DNA of 64,000 nucleotides, from positions 1 through 64,000 of the forward strand of contig JAAFIR010000026.1 in NCBI GenBank assembly GCA_013297885.1, read 5' to 3'. A model generated the notes under the pieces. That model was not told where the DNA came from and did no database searches. It saw nothing but the letters and a program-made list of their open reading frames with translations. The position numbers and the translations under genes were made by a program. Every line of letters begins with the position of its first letter. The stretch's first letter is position 1. This DNA comes from Leptospirales bacterium. GTDB lineage: Bacteria; Spirochaetota; Leptospiria; Leptospirales; Leptospiraceae. Of the stretch, positions 8,430 through 17,789 are shown piece after piece.

Positions 8430-11150
8430 TCAACCAATCTTTTTTAACAAAGCAGTTTTAAAAGATTCAAGTTGTGATTTTTCAATGGAGCCTTGCACCA
8501 TATCTGGTTTGCCGCCACCTTTGAGACCAAGTTCTTTTGAAATATCTTGGAATATTTTTTTACAATCAATTCCATTTTCTAAACTAAATTTATTTGTCAT
8601 AAGTAAAATGGTAGTGTTTGATTCATTTTCGTTGAGAAATAAAATGAGCAATTTTTCAGAACGATTTTTTAACTGGTCAGCAAATTCTTTTAAAGAATCA
8701 ATTTTTTGGTTTTGAAAAGATTTTTCGATAAACTTCAGACCAGAAATAATTTTTGCTTCACCAAGAATTTTTTCTGCATCTGTAAAAAGTTTTTTGGATT
8801 CTTCTTGTTCTTTTTTCTTTTTTTCTTTAATTAAATTTTCTTGTTTTGATAAAAGTTCAGTTTCAATTTGTTTTTTTAAATTTCTAAAATAAATTACTGA
8901 CCCAGAGCCAAGTTCAAATTTTTCTTTGATTTCGGTTGGCTCTGGCAATTTGATTTTGATAAAATCTTTTGTGTCGCTAAAAAAATCTTTGGACTTCAAA
9001 TGATAGTCTTGGACTTTTCCAGATAAAATTTGAAATTCTTTTTGAATTGTTTCAATTACTTTTTCACCACAAACTGCTTCAATTCTTCTGTTTCCAGCAC
9101 CGGGACTAGATTCTTTTAAAATATAAAAATGGGACAAATCAGAAGTGTTTGCAACATGAGTTCCACCACAAAACTCTACTGAAAATTGATCCATGCTCAC
9201 AACCCGGACTTTGTCTCCGTACTTATCATCAAAAAAAGCCATTGCTCCAGTTTTTTTTGCATCTTCCAAATTTAAAACTTCCGTGTTCACTTTGACTTTT
9301 TTTTCTATTGCAGAATTTACTTCTTCTTCTACTTTTAAAATTTCATCTTCTTTCATTTGTTCTGGATGTGAAAAATCAAATCTCAAATATTCATCACTCA
9401 CAAGAGATGCTTTTTGGCTCACATGTTCTCCAAGAATTCTTCTTAATGCTCCATGAAGCAAATGAGTTCCAGAATGATGAAGAGTTAATAAACTTCTTTT
9501 GGAAGACTCAACTTCAGTTTCTACAGTTTCAGAAATTTGGAACTCACCTTTTAGTACTTCACCAATATGAATGATTACATCATTTTCTTTCCAAGTATCA
9601 TTTACTTTAAATAAAGAAGATTTTGTTTTAATAAACCCTGAGTCACCAATTTGACCACCTGATTCACCATAAAAAGATGTTTTATCTAAAATGATTACTG
9701 CTTTACTACCTTCAGAAATTTTTTCTTTTTTGGAATTTTCTTCGATTAAAAATAGAATTTTTCCATCATCGTTTAACTTTGTGTAACCGCTAAAAATTGT
9801 TGGTGAAACTTTTTCACCAAGTAAATTGATGTAGCTAGTTTTTTTTCCTTTCCAAGATTCACGAGAAAGAGTTCTATCTTTTTCTAATTCTTCTTCAAAA
9901 GTTTTTTCATCAAAACTAAATCCACGCTCTTCCAAAATTTCTTTTGTCATTTCTTTTGGAAATCCATAAGTTCCATAAAGCTGAAATGAATCTTTGCCCA
10001 TAAAAACTTTATGATCTTTATAAGATTTGATTTTTGATTCCAATACATCTAGTCCAAGTTCTAATGTGTTTAAAAATAATTCTTCTTCAGCTTTGATAAG
10101 TTTCACTACAAAATTTTCTTTTTCTTTTAGATTTGGATATTCAGTGGAATAAATCGAAACTACTTCAGGAATAATTTTGTATAAAAATGAAGTTTTGATT
10201 CCAATTTTACGTGCAAATAAAGAAGCTCTGCGAATAAGTCTTCTGATTACATAACCTCTTCCAGTTTTGTCGGGAATTACTCCATCTGAAATTGCAAATG
10301 TAATGGAACGAGAATGATCTGTTAAAACTCTAAAAGAAGATTTATTTTCGCTAGAATATTTTACTCCAGAAAGTTTTTCTACAAATTCGATAATACGTTT
10401 TAATTCATCAGTGTCATAAACTGAATCCACATTTTGTAAAAGGAGTGCAACTCTTTCAAGACCAGAGCCTGTATCAATTCCAGTTTGTTTTAATGGATGA
10501 AGAACACCATTTGTGTCTTGGTCAAATTGATTAAATACCAAATTCCAAAATTCTAAAAAGCGATCACAGTTACAACCTGGTTTGCAAGACTCTTTATTCC
10601 CGCAGCCTGCATAACCTTTATTAACCCCTCGATCTAAATACAATTCAGAACAAGGACCACAAGCTCCTGAGTCACCAGCTGGACCCCAAAAATTGTCGGC
10701 TTTGCCAAGTCGCACAATTCTTTCGCGTGGAATTCCTAAATTTGCCCAATATTCAATTGCTTCATCATCATCTAAAAAAACAGTGATCCAAATTTTTTCT
10801 TGTTCAAATTTTAGGAAGTTGACAGAAAAATCTAAAGCATATTCAATTGCCTCTTTTTTAAAATAATCACCAAAACTAAAATTTCCAAGCATTTCAAAAA
10901 ACGTACAATGCCTTTCTGTTTTGCCCACATTTTCTAAATCAGTTGTTCTTAAACATTTTTGAGAACTAGATGCACGACTAAATTTTAATTCTACAGCACC
11001 AGTAAAATAAGGTTTGAATTGAACCATTCCAGCAGTGGTGAATAATAATGTTGGGTCACCTGAAGGAATTAGGCTTGAGGAAGGAACAATTTCATGTCCT
11101 TTGGATTTAAAATATTCTAAGAATTGTTTTCTGATTTCACTAACTTTCAT
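8430..11150 (-). CDS. alaS: Alanyl-tRNA synthetase
   Basis: This full-length class IIc synthetase of 906 residues charges tRNA-Ala. The N-terminal aminoacylation core is clear (RKQFLEYFKSKGHEIVPSSS, FTTAGMVQFKPYF, RHCTFFEMLGNFSFGDYFK). The editing domain has the zinc/active-site residues H559-x3-H563 (in HHSGTHLLHG) and C661GGTH665. The C-terminal C-Ala region ends with the GGGKPDMVQGS glycine-rich signature. The gene overlaps recX by 11 bp, so translation is probably coupled. A cytosolic housekeeping gene with no irregularities. Confidence 0.98.
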   Translation of the reverse strand: MKVSEIRKQFLEYFKSKGHEIVPSSSLIPSGDPTLLFTTAGMVQFKPYFTGAVELKFSRASSSQKCLRTTDLENVGKTERHCTFFEMLGNFSFGDYFKKEAIEYALDFSVNFLKFEQEKIWITVFLDDDEAIEYWANLGIPRERIVRLGKADNFWGPAGDSGACGPCSELYLDRGVNKGYAGCGNKESCKPGCNCDRFLEFWNLVFNQFDQDTNGVLHPLKQTGIDTGSGLERVALLLQNVDSVYDTDELKRIIEFVEKLSGVKYSSENKSSFRVLTDHSRSITFAISDGVIPDKTGRGYVIRRLIRRASLFARKIGIKTSFLYKIIPEVVSIYSTEYPNLKEKENFVVKLIKAEEELFLNTLELGLDVLESKIKSYKDHKVFMGKDSFQLYGTYGFPKEMTKEILEERGFSFDEKTFEEELEKDRTLSRESWKGKKTSYINLLGEKVSPTIFSGYTKLNDDGKILFLIEENSKKEKISEGSKAVIILDKTSFYGESGGQIGDSGFIKTKSSLFKVNDTWKENDVIIHIGEVLKGEFQISETVETEVESSKRSLLTLHHSGTHLLHGALRRILGEHVSQKASLVSDEYLRFDFSHPEQMKEDEILKVEEEVNSAIEKKVKVNTEVLNLEDAKKTGAMAFFDDKYGDKVRVVSMDQFSVEFCGGTHVANTSDLSHFYILKESSPGAGNRRIEAVCGEKVIETIQKEFQILSGKVQDYHLKSKDFFSDTKDFIKIKLPEPTEIKEKFELGSGSVIYFRNLKKQIETELLSKQENLIKEKKKKEQEESKKLFTDAEKILGEAKIISGLKFIEKSFQNQKIDSLKEFADQLKNRSEKLLILFLNENESNTTILLMTNKFSLENGIDCKKIFQDISKELGLKGGGKPDMVQGSIEKSQLESFKTALLKKIG

Positions 11151-11586
11151 AATCTCTATCTATAATTGTAATTTCTAATTTTTTGAAAAGCAAAACTATT
11201 TCTTCTTCTCTAAATCCATTTTTTAAAAGATAAGAATAAGTTTTGATTGGTGTACTGATTTTAATTTTTTTTTGGATTAAGGTTTCTAATTTCTCTAGAA
11301 AAATTTCATCTCCAAAAATTTCAAATTTTTCTTTGATTAAATTTTCTTCATAACCTTTTTCGATTAAATGGAACTTGATTTTTTCTTTACTCCAATAGTC
11401 TTCAATTTTAAATTTGATATAATTTTCTAAGTATCTATCTTCGTTTAAAATATTTTGGCTTTGTAGCTTAGAAATAAAAAAAGCGGAATCAGAATCACTG
11501 ACACCGCTCTTTTTTAAATAATTTAGAACCTCTTTTAAGGTTCTATCTTTTTTAGTAAAAAATTTGAGTAGTTTTGAATACTCCAA
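11140..11586 (-). CDS. recX: RecX family regulator
   Basis: This 148-residue helical protein is of the RecX family, which binds RecA filaments and limits recombinase activity. It shows the repeated three-helix pattern typical of RecX (RTLKEVLNYLKKSGV...ILNEDRYLENYIKFK, then KEKIKFHLIEKGY and TYSYLLKNGFREEEI). The start is a TTG that abuts the rpsI stop codon (TAA-TTG); its own SD would lie inside rpsI. It overlaps alaS by 11 bp downstream. No recA lies in the window. Shorter than many RecX proteins but complete. Confidence 0.85.
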   Translation of the reverse strand: MEYSKLLKFFTKKDRTLKEVLNYLKKSGVSDSDSAFFISKLQSQNILNEDRYLENYIKFKIEDYWSKEKIKFHLIEKGYEENLIKEKFEIFGDEIFLEKLETLIQKKIKISTPIKTYSYLLKNGFREEEIVLLFKKLEITIIDRDYES

Positions 11587-11985
11587 TTAACGTTTAGAGA
11601 ACTGAGTTCCTCTTCTAGCTTTTCTTCTACCATATTTCTTTCTTTCCACCATTCTTGAATCTCTTGTGAGGAAACCTTCTTTTTTGAGAACAGCTCTATT
11701 TTCACCAGACTTTAAAGCAAGAGCTCTTGAAATAGCATGACGAATTGCATGAACTTGTCCGTTAATTCCACCACCAGTTACATTGATTTGGTAATCAAAT
11801 TTGCTATCAGCGTTAACTTTTGAAATTGGATCTAAAACAACTGAAACTTTTTGATCACCTGTTTTAATGTATTCTTTAATGTCTTTGTGATTGATGGTGA
11901 TTTTTCCAGTACCATCAGTAATTTTTAATCTAGCTACAGAAGTTTTTCTTCTACCTACTGTCCAAGTGCCTTTATCTTTTCCCAT
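11587..11985 (-). CDS. rpsI: 30S ribosomal protein S9
   Basis: The 132-residue protein is a typical S9: [12 protein letters not shown] at the N-terminus, the GGGINGQ motif and [14 protein letters not shown] in the middle, and the basic tail [18 protein letters not shown] that reaches toward the P site. It lies 9 bp downstream of rplM, the usual L13-S9 pairing, and continues directly into recX and alaS. Confidence 0.98.
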   Translation of the reverse strand: MGKDKGTWTVGRRKTSVARLKITDGTGKITINHKDIKEYIKTGDQKVSVVLDPISKVNADSKFDYQINVTGGGINGQVHAIRHAISRALALKSGENRAVLKKEGFLTRDSRMVERKKYGRRKARRGTQFSKR

Positions 11986-11994
11986 ATTGTCCTT

Positions 11995-12444
11995 CTATAA
12001 TTCTAATTTAACTGGTTTTTGTGCTGATAGATTGTGATTTGCATCAGCAAATACTCTGAGGTTTGTAAGCATAACATCACCAAGTTTGGTTTTTGGTAAC
12101 ATGCCTTTTACACCTTCTTTAACAATTCTAGTTGGATTTTCTTTAATCAAATCTTTAAAAGCAATTGAAGTGAGTCCACCTGGATGAAGTGAATGATGGT
12201 GATACATTTTTTGGTCTTTTTTTCTACCAGTAACTTGAACTTTTGCTGCATTTATAATAATGATATTGTCTCCACAATCTTGGTTCGGAGTGAAATTTGT
12301 TTTGTGTTTTCCTCTGAGTCGAGCTGCAACAACTGAGCATAAACGCCCAAGCGTTTTACCTTCAGCATCAACTACAAACCAAGCTTTTTTTACTTCTTCT
12401 TTTTTAAGAGAAGGTGTCTTGTGAATTTGAGATATAATAGACAT
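11995..12444 (-). CDS. rplM: 50S ribosomal protein L13
   Basis: This 149-residue L13 has the expected [33 protein letters not shown] and [10 protein letters not shown] segments. First gene of the rplM-rpsI-recX-alaS transcription unit; its promoter must lie in the 120-bp AT-rich gap shared with the divergent comEC. Confidence 0.98.
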   Translation of the reverse strand: MSIISQIHKTPSLKKEEVKKAWFVVDAEGKTLGRLCSVVAARLRGKHKTNFTPNQDCGDNIIIINAAKVQVTGRKKDQKMYHHHSLHPGGLTSIAFKDLIKENPTRIVKEGVKGMLPKTKLGDVMLTNLRVFADANHNLSAQKPVKLEL

Positions 12445-12565
12445 GATATTACCTTTTAAGTCATATTTTTAGAGCTTGTATTGAATTCAAGAAAAAATCA
12501 ACATAAAAACGAACTTTTGAATAAAAAAAAGCTAATGAATATTACATCACTTGAAGACAATTAGT

Positions 12566-14548
12566 ATGAGCCAAACTTTTAAGTTCATTCCAAGAAGTTT
12601 ATTTAGCTACTTTTCACTAGGTAGTTTTTTATCCAATTCATTTTCTAAATTTTATCATTTTGGTTTTTTAGAAATATTTGGAATGATATTCATTTCTATT
12701 TTTATACCATTAAAAAAAATCCGTTTTTTATTTTTAGGAATTTTATTTTTTCAATCTTTTTTAATTTTTAAACTAGCATATTATTCCAAAAAAGAATTAC
12801 CTTTTACAGAAACAGATTTGGAACTTGTTCAAAAAAATAAAAAAGAATTGTACTTTGAAATTTCAAAAGAGATTCGTAAAGGATATTATATTTCCAAACT
12901 CAAAATTGAAAAATATGAAACTTCAGTTGTGATCAAATCCTATTCGATTGACTTAAAAAATTATACTTATTTTTGTAATTCAAGTCAAATTCAATTTACA
13001 AATGAAAAAAAAGAAATTAGAGAAGGAGAAGAACAAGCAGTAATTTTATTTCCAAAAGATTGTAAAAAAACAAAATTAGATTTGCAGAGAGAAAAATTTA
13101 AAGAAAAATTAATTAGCATATTAGAACAAAATGGATTTGATGGGGATGTGCTTGATGTTTCAATTGGACTTCTCCTTGGAGATTCAAGTTATTTAGATAA
13201 AGACTTAAAAGAAAAAATTAGAGAAGGAGGACTTCTTCATTTATTTGCTGCATCTGGACTTCATATTGGAATTTTAGTTGGATTTTTTTATTTTATTTGT
13301 AAAAGAATTTCTTTTTTAAATTATTATACTGAAAAAATTTTTCCAATTTTTGTTGGACTTTTATATTTAGTTTTTTTAAACTTTCCTGTATCTCTCGAAA
13401 GAGCATTTTTGTTTTTAGCAATTAGTTTTATTTCTTCAGTATTTTTTCGCAAATTAATTCCAATTGATTTGATTTTAAATTCTATTTTTTTTATTTCTAT
13501 AATTCATCACGAAGCTATATTTCAAATTGGATTTCAATTGTCTTATTCAGCTGTATTTGGAATTTTAATTTTAAAAGAATTTTTGGATGAAAATTTTTTT
13601 CTAAAATACAAAAACTTTTTTACTGAAAATTTTACAATTTCACTTTCAGCAATGATTGGAACTTATTTGGTTTTGATTTTTTATTTTCATTCGTTTAGTT
13701 TTGGTTCGATTATGATAAATTTTTTACTCGTGCCTTATGCTTCTTTTATTTTACCCATTTTATATTTGAGTTACCTAATAGAATTTTTTCATATTTTAGT
13801 TCCCATATTTATCTTCAAAAAATATTTTTGGTTAGCTTCAAAATTTTTAATCCAAAAACTAATTGATTTTTCTATCACTTTATCTGAAGAATTTTCCTAT
13901 TATTTAGAATTGGAAAAAACCCCAATGGAAGCTTATATCCATTTTTTTGTGCTTTTAGGGGTTTTAATTTTATTAAACTATATTTTGAAACTAGAACTAA
14001 AAAATTACAAACTTACTAAAAATTTATTTGTAGTAGTTTTTTCTTTTATTAGTTTGATTTCTTTTTTAGTTATAACTTATTTTTGTTTTGAAAAAAAATC
14101 TAACCAAGAATTAAAAAAAGTTTCTGCAAATTTTGATTATTATTTAGTCCGAGAAGAAAATAAAATTTATCTAGGTGGAACATGTAAATATTCAGAATAC
14201 AAAATCAAAAAATCTTTTCGATTCCAATTTTGTAAATCTGTGGATGAGTTTTATTACCAAACTGAAACTTGTAAAAAATTTGCTGAAATTTGTGAATCTC
14301 GTTCTGGGTTAAAATTCAACATCATTCAAATAGAAAAAAATTTTCCCAAAAAATTTAACGGATATTATTTTTACAACACTTCCAAAGATGATTTAAGCGA
14401 GCTTCAAAAAGAAACAAAAACAGAGAGTGGAAAAATTATTTTATTTTTTCCTTATAAATCAAAAGACAAAGTTAGTGATTGGGAAGAAAATAAAAATGTA
14501 CTTGGAATAAACAAAAATTGGAAATTCATAACATTTAATGAGCTTTGA
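12566..14548 (+). CDS. comEC: ComEC/Rec2-type DNA-uptake channel, without the metallo-beta-lactamase domain
   Basis: This polytopic membrane protein of about 660 residues is of the ComEC/Rec2 family, which forms the inner-membrane channel for single-stranded DNA uptake. The N-terminus has hydrophobic helices and a soluble DUF4131-like part. The Competence domain carries the hallmark LLHLFAASGLHIGIL at residues about 224-238, followed by many transmembrane segments to about residue 510. The C-terminal 150 residues are soluble but lack the HxHxDH motif of the usual MBL domain. The ATG at 12566 is used rather than a TTG 15 bp upstream. It overlaps rsmA by 11 bp, so the three downstream genes form an operon. 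Confidence 0.88.
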   Translation: MSQTFKFIPRSLFSYFSLGSFLSNSFSKFYHFGFLEIFGMIFISIFIPLKKIRFLFLGILFFQSFLIFKLAYYSKKELPFTETDLELVQKNKKELYFEISKEIRKGYYISKLKIEKYETSVVIKSYSIDLKNYTYFCNSSQIQFTNEKKEIREGEEQAVILFPKDCKKTKLDLQREKFKEKLISILEQNGFDGDVLDVSIGLLLGDSSYLDKDLKEKIREGGLLHLFAASGLHIGILVGFFYFICKRISFLNYYTEKIFPIFVGLLYLVFLNFPVSLERAFLFLAISFISSVFFRKLIPIDLILNSIFFISIIHHEAIFQIGFQLSYSAVFGILILKEFLDENFFLKYKNFFTENFTISLSAMIGTYLVLIFYFHSFSFGSIMINFLLVPYASFILPILYLSYLIEFFHILVPIFIFKKYFWLASKFLIQKLIDFSITLSEEFSYYLELEKTPMEAYIHFFVLLGVLILLNYILKLELKNYKLTKNLFVVVFSFISLISFLVITYFCFEKKSNQELKKVSANFDYYLVREENKIYLGGTCKYSEYKIKKSFRFQFCKSVDEFYYQTETCKKFAEICESRSGLKFNIIQIEKNFPKKFNGYYFYNTSKDDLSELQKETKTESGKIILFFPYKSKDKVSDWEENKNVLGINKNWKFITFNEL

Positions 14549-15368
14549 ATATGAATTTTACTCCGTTAGTAAAATTAAGGATTTTTTTAAACAGAATGAT
14601 GCGAACCCTAGAAAAAAATGGGGACAAAATTTTTTAATAGATCCAAATATTTTAAATTTTATACTAGATTCTATTCCAAAAGAAAAATTAGAAAAAGTGA
14701 ACACAGTTGCTGAAATTGGAGCTGGTCTTGGAGCATTAACATATAAATTAATCACATTAAATAAAAACCTTATACTATTTGAAATTGATCCAGTGTTAAT
14801 TGAAAACCTAAAACAAAAAAATCTTCCTTTAAAAATTCTAGAAGGAGATGTTTTAGAAAACCTAGAAAGTTTAAAAAACGAAAAATTAATTTTAGTTGGA
14901 AATTTGCCTTATTATATCAGCACAGATATAATTTTACTTGCACTAAAAAAATTACCACATCTCCAATTTGGAATTTTCATGTTACAAAAAGAATTTGCAT
15001 TTAGACTTTGTAAAGAAATTTCATCTCTTTCCATTTTTTCTCTTGCATTTGGTGAGTTTCATTATTTAAAAACGATTTCAGAAAATTGTTTTTTCCCAAA
15101 ACCAGAAGCAACATCGGCTCTTGTAAGTTTTATTCCAAATGAAATTAAATTTGAAGAAGAAAAAATTTTAAAATTTGAAAAGTTCACCAAGTCTATATTT
15201 TGGGGAAAAAGAAAAACCATTTCCAAATCTATTTCAGAATCCCCGTTTACAGACCAGAGTGAAAAAGAAATGTTTAATCATTTTTTAAAAGAAATTGATT
15301 TTCCAATTACCAAAAGACCAGAAGAATTAGACAAAAAAATTTATAAGGAACTACTTGAAAAAATATGA
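14538..15368 (+). CDS. rsmA: 16S rRNA dimethyladenosine transferase
   Basis: RsmA/KsgA dimethylates two adjacent adenines near the 3' end of 16S rRNA during small-subunit maturation, using S-adenosylmethionine. The 276-residue protein shows KKWGQNFLIDPNIL, SAM motif I AEIGAGLGALT, and the catalytic motif GNLPYYIS (residues about 120-127). It starts inside the end of comEC and its stop overlaps the next start by 4 bp (ATGA). Confidence 0.97.
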   Translation: MSFEYEFYSVSKIKDFFKQNDANPRKKWGQNFLIDPNILNFILDSIPKEKLEKVNTVAEIGAGLGALTYKLITLNKNLILFEIDPVLIENLKQKNLPLKILEGDVLENLESLKNEKLILVGNLPYYISTDIILLALKKLPHLQFGIFMLQKEFAFRLCKEISSLSIFSLAFGEFHYLKTISENCFFPKPEATSALVSFIPNEIKFEEEKILKFEKFTKSIFWGKRKTISKSISESPFTDQSEKEMFNHFLKEIDFPITKRPEELDKKIYKELLEKI

Positions 15369-16231
15369 TCCCAAAACCAAAATCAAAAAAATCCCAAGCA
15401 CTAATTGTAGAAGGTGGTGGAATGAAAGGAGCATTTGCTGGTGGAGCTCTTGCTGCAATGTGTAAGTACTATCCTCCCAAAAATTTTGATTTGATGCTTG
15501 GAGTTTCTGCTGGTTCTTGTTCACTTGCATATTACGCTACTGAAGATGAAAAAAAATTAATTTCCAAAAAATCAATTTTAAGTATTTGGAGAGATGAATT
15601 ACACAAAGATAAATTTATTTCGTTTAAAGAATTGATCAAATTAAAACGAATCATGAAACGTGAATACATTGTAGATGAAATTTTTAGAGAGAAGTATAAA
15701 ATTTTATTAGAAAAATTTAAACAAATTAATTTTTATATCACAGTATCCAATCTCAAAACACTTGTTCCAAATTATATCAAAGTCAACAGTGAAAATTTTT
15801 TTGAAGTGCTTCGCTCAGCAATTTCACTTCCAATCGCTACAAAAGGAATTCATTTTTTGGATGATTTGTTTTTATCTGATGGTGGAATTATGGATCCAAT
15901 TCCAATTAAAACTGTCATCCAGAAAGGTTACAAAGACATCACTTTAGTTTTAAATCACCCACGAGATTATTTTTCAAAACCCACTCACAAACTACTTAGT
16001 TATCTATCATTTCCAAAACTAAAACCAATTCGTGATTTTCTCACACATGAACATCATGTCAAATACAACGAAGCAAAAGAATTAATTTTAAATCCACCAA
16101 AAGATGTAAAAGTAAAAATCATCGATCCAAAAGAAGACATCGGTGCTTCAATGCTCACCACCAACAAAAAAAAATTAATTCGTCTAATTGAACATGGTTG
16201 GTCTGAGGCAGAAAAGATTTTTTCTAGGTGA
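15365..16231 (+). CDS. Patatin-like phospholipase
   Basis: This cytosolic patatin/RssA-type lipid acyl hydrolase has 288 residues. The catalytic dyad is visible: nucleophile Ser48 in GVSAGS and Asp172 in SDGGIMDP. The oxyanion-hole glycines are in VEGGGMKGAF (residues about 16-25). No signal peptide. Bacterial relatives hydrolyse phospholipids or acyl-CoA; the substrate here is unknown. It is the last gene of the comEC-rsmA-patatin unit. Confidence 0.92.
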   Translation: MIPKPKSKKSQALIVEGGGMKGAFAGGALAAMCKYYPPKNFDLMLGVSAGSCSLAYYATEDEKKLISKKSILSIWRDELHKDKFISFKELIKLKRIMKREYIVDEIFREKYKILLEKFKQINFYITVSNLKTLVPNYIKVNSENFFEVLRSAISLPIATKGIHFLDDLFLSDGGIMDPIPIKTVIQKGYKDITLVLNHPRDYFSKPTHKLLSYLSFPKLKPIRDFLTHEHHVKYNEAKELILNPPKDVKVKIIDPKEDIGASMLTTNKKKLIRLIEHGWSEAEKIFSR

Positions 16232-16312
16232 GTATTTTTTAACGATTAGAAATGTCGTTTTGTTATATAGTTTGATATGCCAGTTTCGTTCTCAGAAATA
16301 TCAAATAATATT

Positions 16313-16504
16313 TCACTCAAGTTCAGAGTCTTTTAGAGGCTCAAATTGAATACCATTGTCGCCTTCAATTGGTTCAAAATGAGTAATATCTCCATTGTAA
16401 ATTTCATATGGAATTTCATTTGGGAAAGCTTTACCAGTAAGTTTATTTAAGTCTTTATGTTTACATGTGCAACAATCAATATAATTGTCACTTAATACTA
16501 TCAT
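16313..16504 (-). CDS. Small Cys-rich protein, tandem duplicate 1
   Basis: A 63-residue protein with CxxCKH near the N-terminus, KAFPNEIPYEI in the middle and H-x-x-P-x-x-GDNGIQFEP at the end. The Cys pairs may bind a metal. Related short proteins with the C-x2-C-KH...CKAFP...GD-x-G-x-x-F pattern occur in many bacteria with no known function. A strong GGAGGT ribosome site precedes the ATG. It is a tandem duplicate of 16624-16815, leader included. The second half of the Cys pattern (the CK of CKAFP) is lost here and kept in the other copy. Confidence 0.7.
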   Translation of the reverse strand: MIVLSDNYIDCCTCKHKDLNKLTGKAFPNEIPYEIYNGDITHFEPIEGDNGIQFEPLKDSELE

Positions 16505-16623
16505 TCTAATTCTACCTCCGAAAATTCATTAAATATAATTTTGCTTTCTTGTTCAACTTTAATAGTTAAGTTTCATTTTTAGTTTTTTACAAAATGCATA
16601 TTTGAATAAAGATGATTTTTCGC

Positions 16624-16815
16624 TCAAACTTTCCATGGTTTTGGTTCTTCAATAGGCTCAAATTGAATACCATTGTCTCCCGGATATGGTTCAACATGAT
16701 CTATGTCGCCCACGAAAATCTCGTCAGGAATTTCAATTGGAAACGCTTTACATGTCGCCCCATTTAAATGTTTACATGAATCACAAGAAAAATCTATACC
16801 ATCAAAAGTAATCAT
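16624..16815 (-). CDS. Small Cys-rich protein, tandem duplicate 2
   Basis: This 63-residue paralogue of 16313-16504 keeps all three expected cysteine positions (CDSCKH and TCKAFP) and the GDNGIQFEP end. The leader, including the GGAGGT site and about 15 bp further upstream, is almost identical to that of the other copy, so the duplication carried its translation signals. Function unknown. The neighbourhood (fragments of other small genes) suggests an accessory, fast-changing locus. Confidence 0.72.
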   Translation of the reverse strand: MITFDGIDFSCDSCKHLNGATCKAFPIEIPDEIFVGDIDHVEPYPGDNGIQFEPIEEPKPWKV

Positions 16816-16917
16816 CTTATTTCTACCTCCGAAAATTCATTAAATTTATCTACTAATTTTTTTGAAACTAATTTACTGTCTCTATTTATTAAGACGAAAA
16901 TTTCTACAAGTTACTCT

Positions 16918-17104
16918 GAATCTTTTTCTTCAGAGTAAACACTAGTTATATATTCAGAAGAAATAAAACTTTTCATATTTTTATCTTACTGTTCTTTTTA
17001 GAGATTTAACAAACTTAATTTTGCCCAAATTCATGAACAACAGCTTCCTAGAAATTTTCTGCATTTAATCTTTTATCATTCAAGATCAAATTATAAGCAA
17101 CCAA
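16918..17104 (-). pseudogene. Possible remnant of a metallopeptidase-like gene
   Basis: Reading the minus strand downward from about 17104 gives LVAYNLILNDKRLNAENF, a stop, EAVVHEFGQN, a stop, and then a short Lys/Ser-rich tail. VVHEFGQN resembles the VVHExGH zinc-binding helix of small metallopeptidases, but the last His is Gln and three stops interrupt the frame. Its upstream end touches the remnant on the other strand at 17100-17239. Weak evidence; it may be a chance similarity. Confidence 0.25.
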
Positions 17105-17239
17105 TATTTTCCACTCCGACAAATTCCTGAATAAGGAACTGATGAGTATTTAAAATTAATTTCTATGATACAATGGATTGAAAAAAGAATTGTTAGGAGA
17201 GAAGCCCAAGCAATTATTTTAGCATTTAATGGTGAATAA
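17100..17239 (+). pseudogene. Remnant of a repeated accessory gene (module gene P, copy 1)
   Basis: The frame ending at the TAA at 17237-17239 reads YFPLRQIPE, an in-frame stop, GTDEYLKLISMIQWIEKR and ends AIILAFNGE. It matches position by position the C-terminal half of the remnant at 17492-17789 (YFPSRPIPEENTEEYFKL ... VVIAFEGE). Like that copy, it lies immediately upstream of a small membrane-protein ORF. It is a decayed member of a duplicated module. The family was not recognised. Confidence 0.6.
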
Positions 17240-17268
17240 AATTTCGTATATAATTATAAGAGGTTATT

Positions 17269-17502
17269 ATGAGTAAAGGAATTTTTAAAGATGGTAAGTA
17301 TGTTTTTGATAAAGAAAAACAACATGAGTTTAGTTATATTTACATCATACCTTTTATAGGAATTCCATTTTTGCCGATTTTGTTTTTTAGTTCTAGAGTT
17401 AGTATGTTTGGAAAGGCAGTTGCTTTTGTAATTCAAGCATGTGAAGTAATAATGATTCTTTGTATTCTGACTTTGTATTTAGGTTTTTGCAGTGGAAGGT
17501 AG
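17269..17502 (+). CDS. Small membrane protein (module gene M, copy 1)
   Basis: A 77-residue protein with a polar N-terminus (about 22 residues) and two hydrophobic helices (YIYIIPFIGIPFLPILFF and AFVIQACEVIMILCILTLYL). AGAGGT lies 6 nt before the ATG. It overlaps the possible GTG start (17492) of the gene-P remnant behind it. The P-M alternation is repeated downstream (17492-18129). No family recognised. Confidence 0.55.
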   Translation: MSKGIFKDGKYVFDKEKQHEFSYIYIIPFIGIPFLPILFFSSRVSMFGKAVAFVIQACEVIMILCILTLYLGFCSGR

Positions 17503-17789
17503 TGTATATGAATTAGGTGTTGTTGTTCAGCTGCTAGGAAGCTAATGGAGTTTGGTTATGTTTACAAGGAGGCTGAAGCAAAAAAGCTTTAGACCTTTAT
17601 AAAAATAATTTAAGAGATGGAAGTAATTTAGTTGTAGAAACGTTGTCACATCATTACTTTCCATCTCGTCCAATACCAGAAGAGAATACTGAAGAGTATT
17701 TTAAGCTTATTGCAATGATTGAGTTTATGGAAAGAAGAGTTATGATCCGAAATGCGAGATCTGTTGTGATTGCTTTTGAAGGGGAATAG
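17492..17789 (+). pseudogene. Frameshifted accessory gene (module gene P, copy 2)
   Basis: Starting from a GTG at 17492 the frame reads VEGSVYELGVVVQLLG and hits a stop. One base further along it continues LMEFGYVYKEAEAK, then breaks again at an A-run near 17585, and a third segment reads ALDLYKNNLRDGSNLVVETL ... EEYFKLIAMIEFMERRV ... VVIAFEGE to the TAG at 17787-17789. Two single-base losses therefore separate three conserved blocks of an originally roughly 100-residue protein. It shares its C-terminus with 17100-17239 and its N-terminus with 18010-18129. Function unknown. Confidence 0.6.

Noticed and set aside
17254-17436. 60-residue minus-strand open frame
   Set aside because: It overlaps the small membrane-protein gene, which has a better ribosome site and a matching position in the repeated module.
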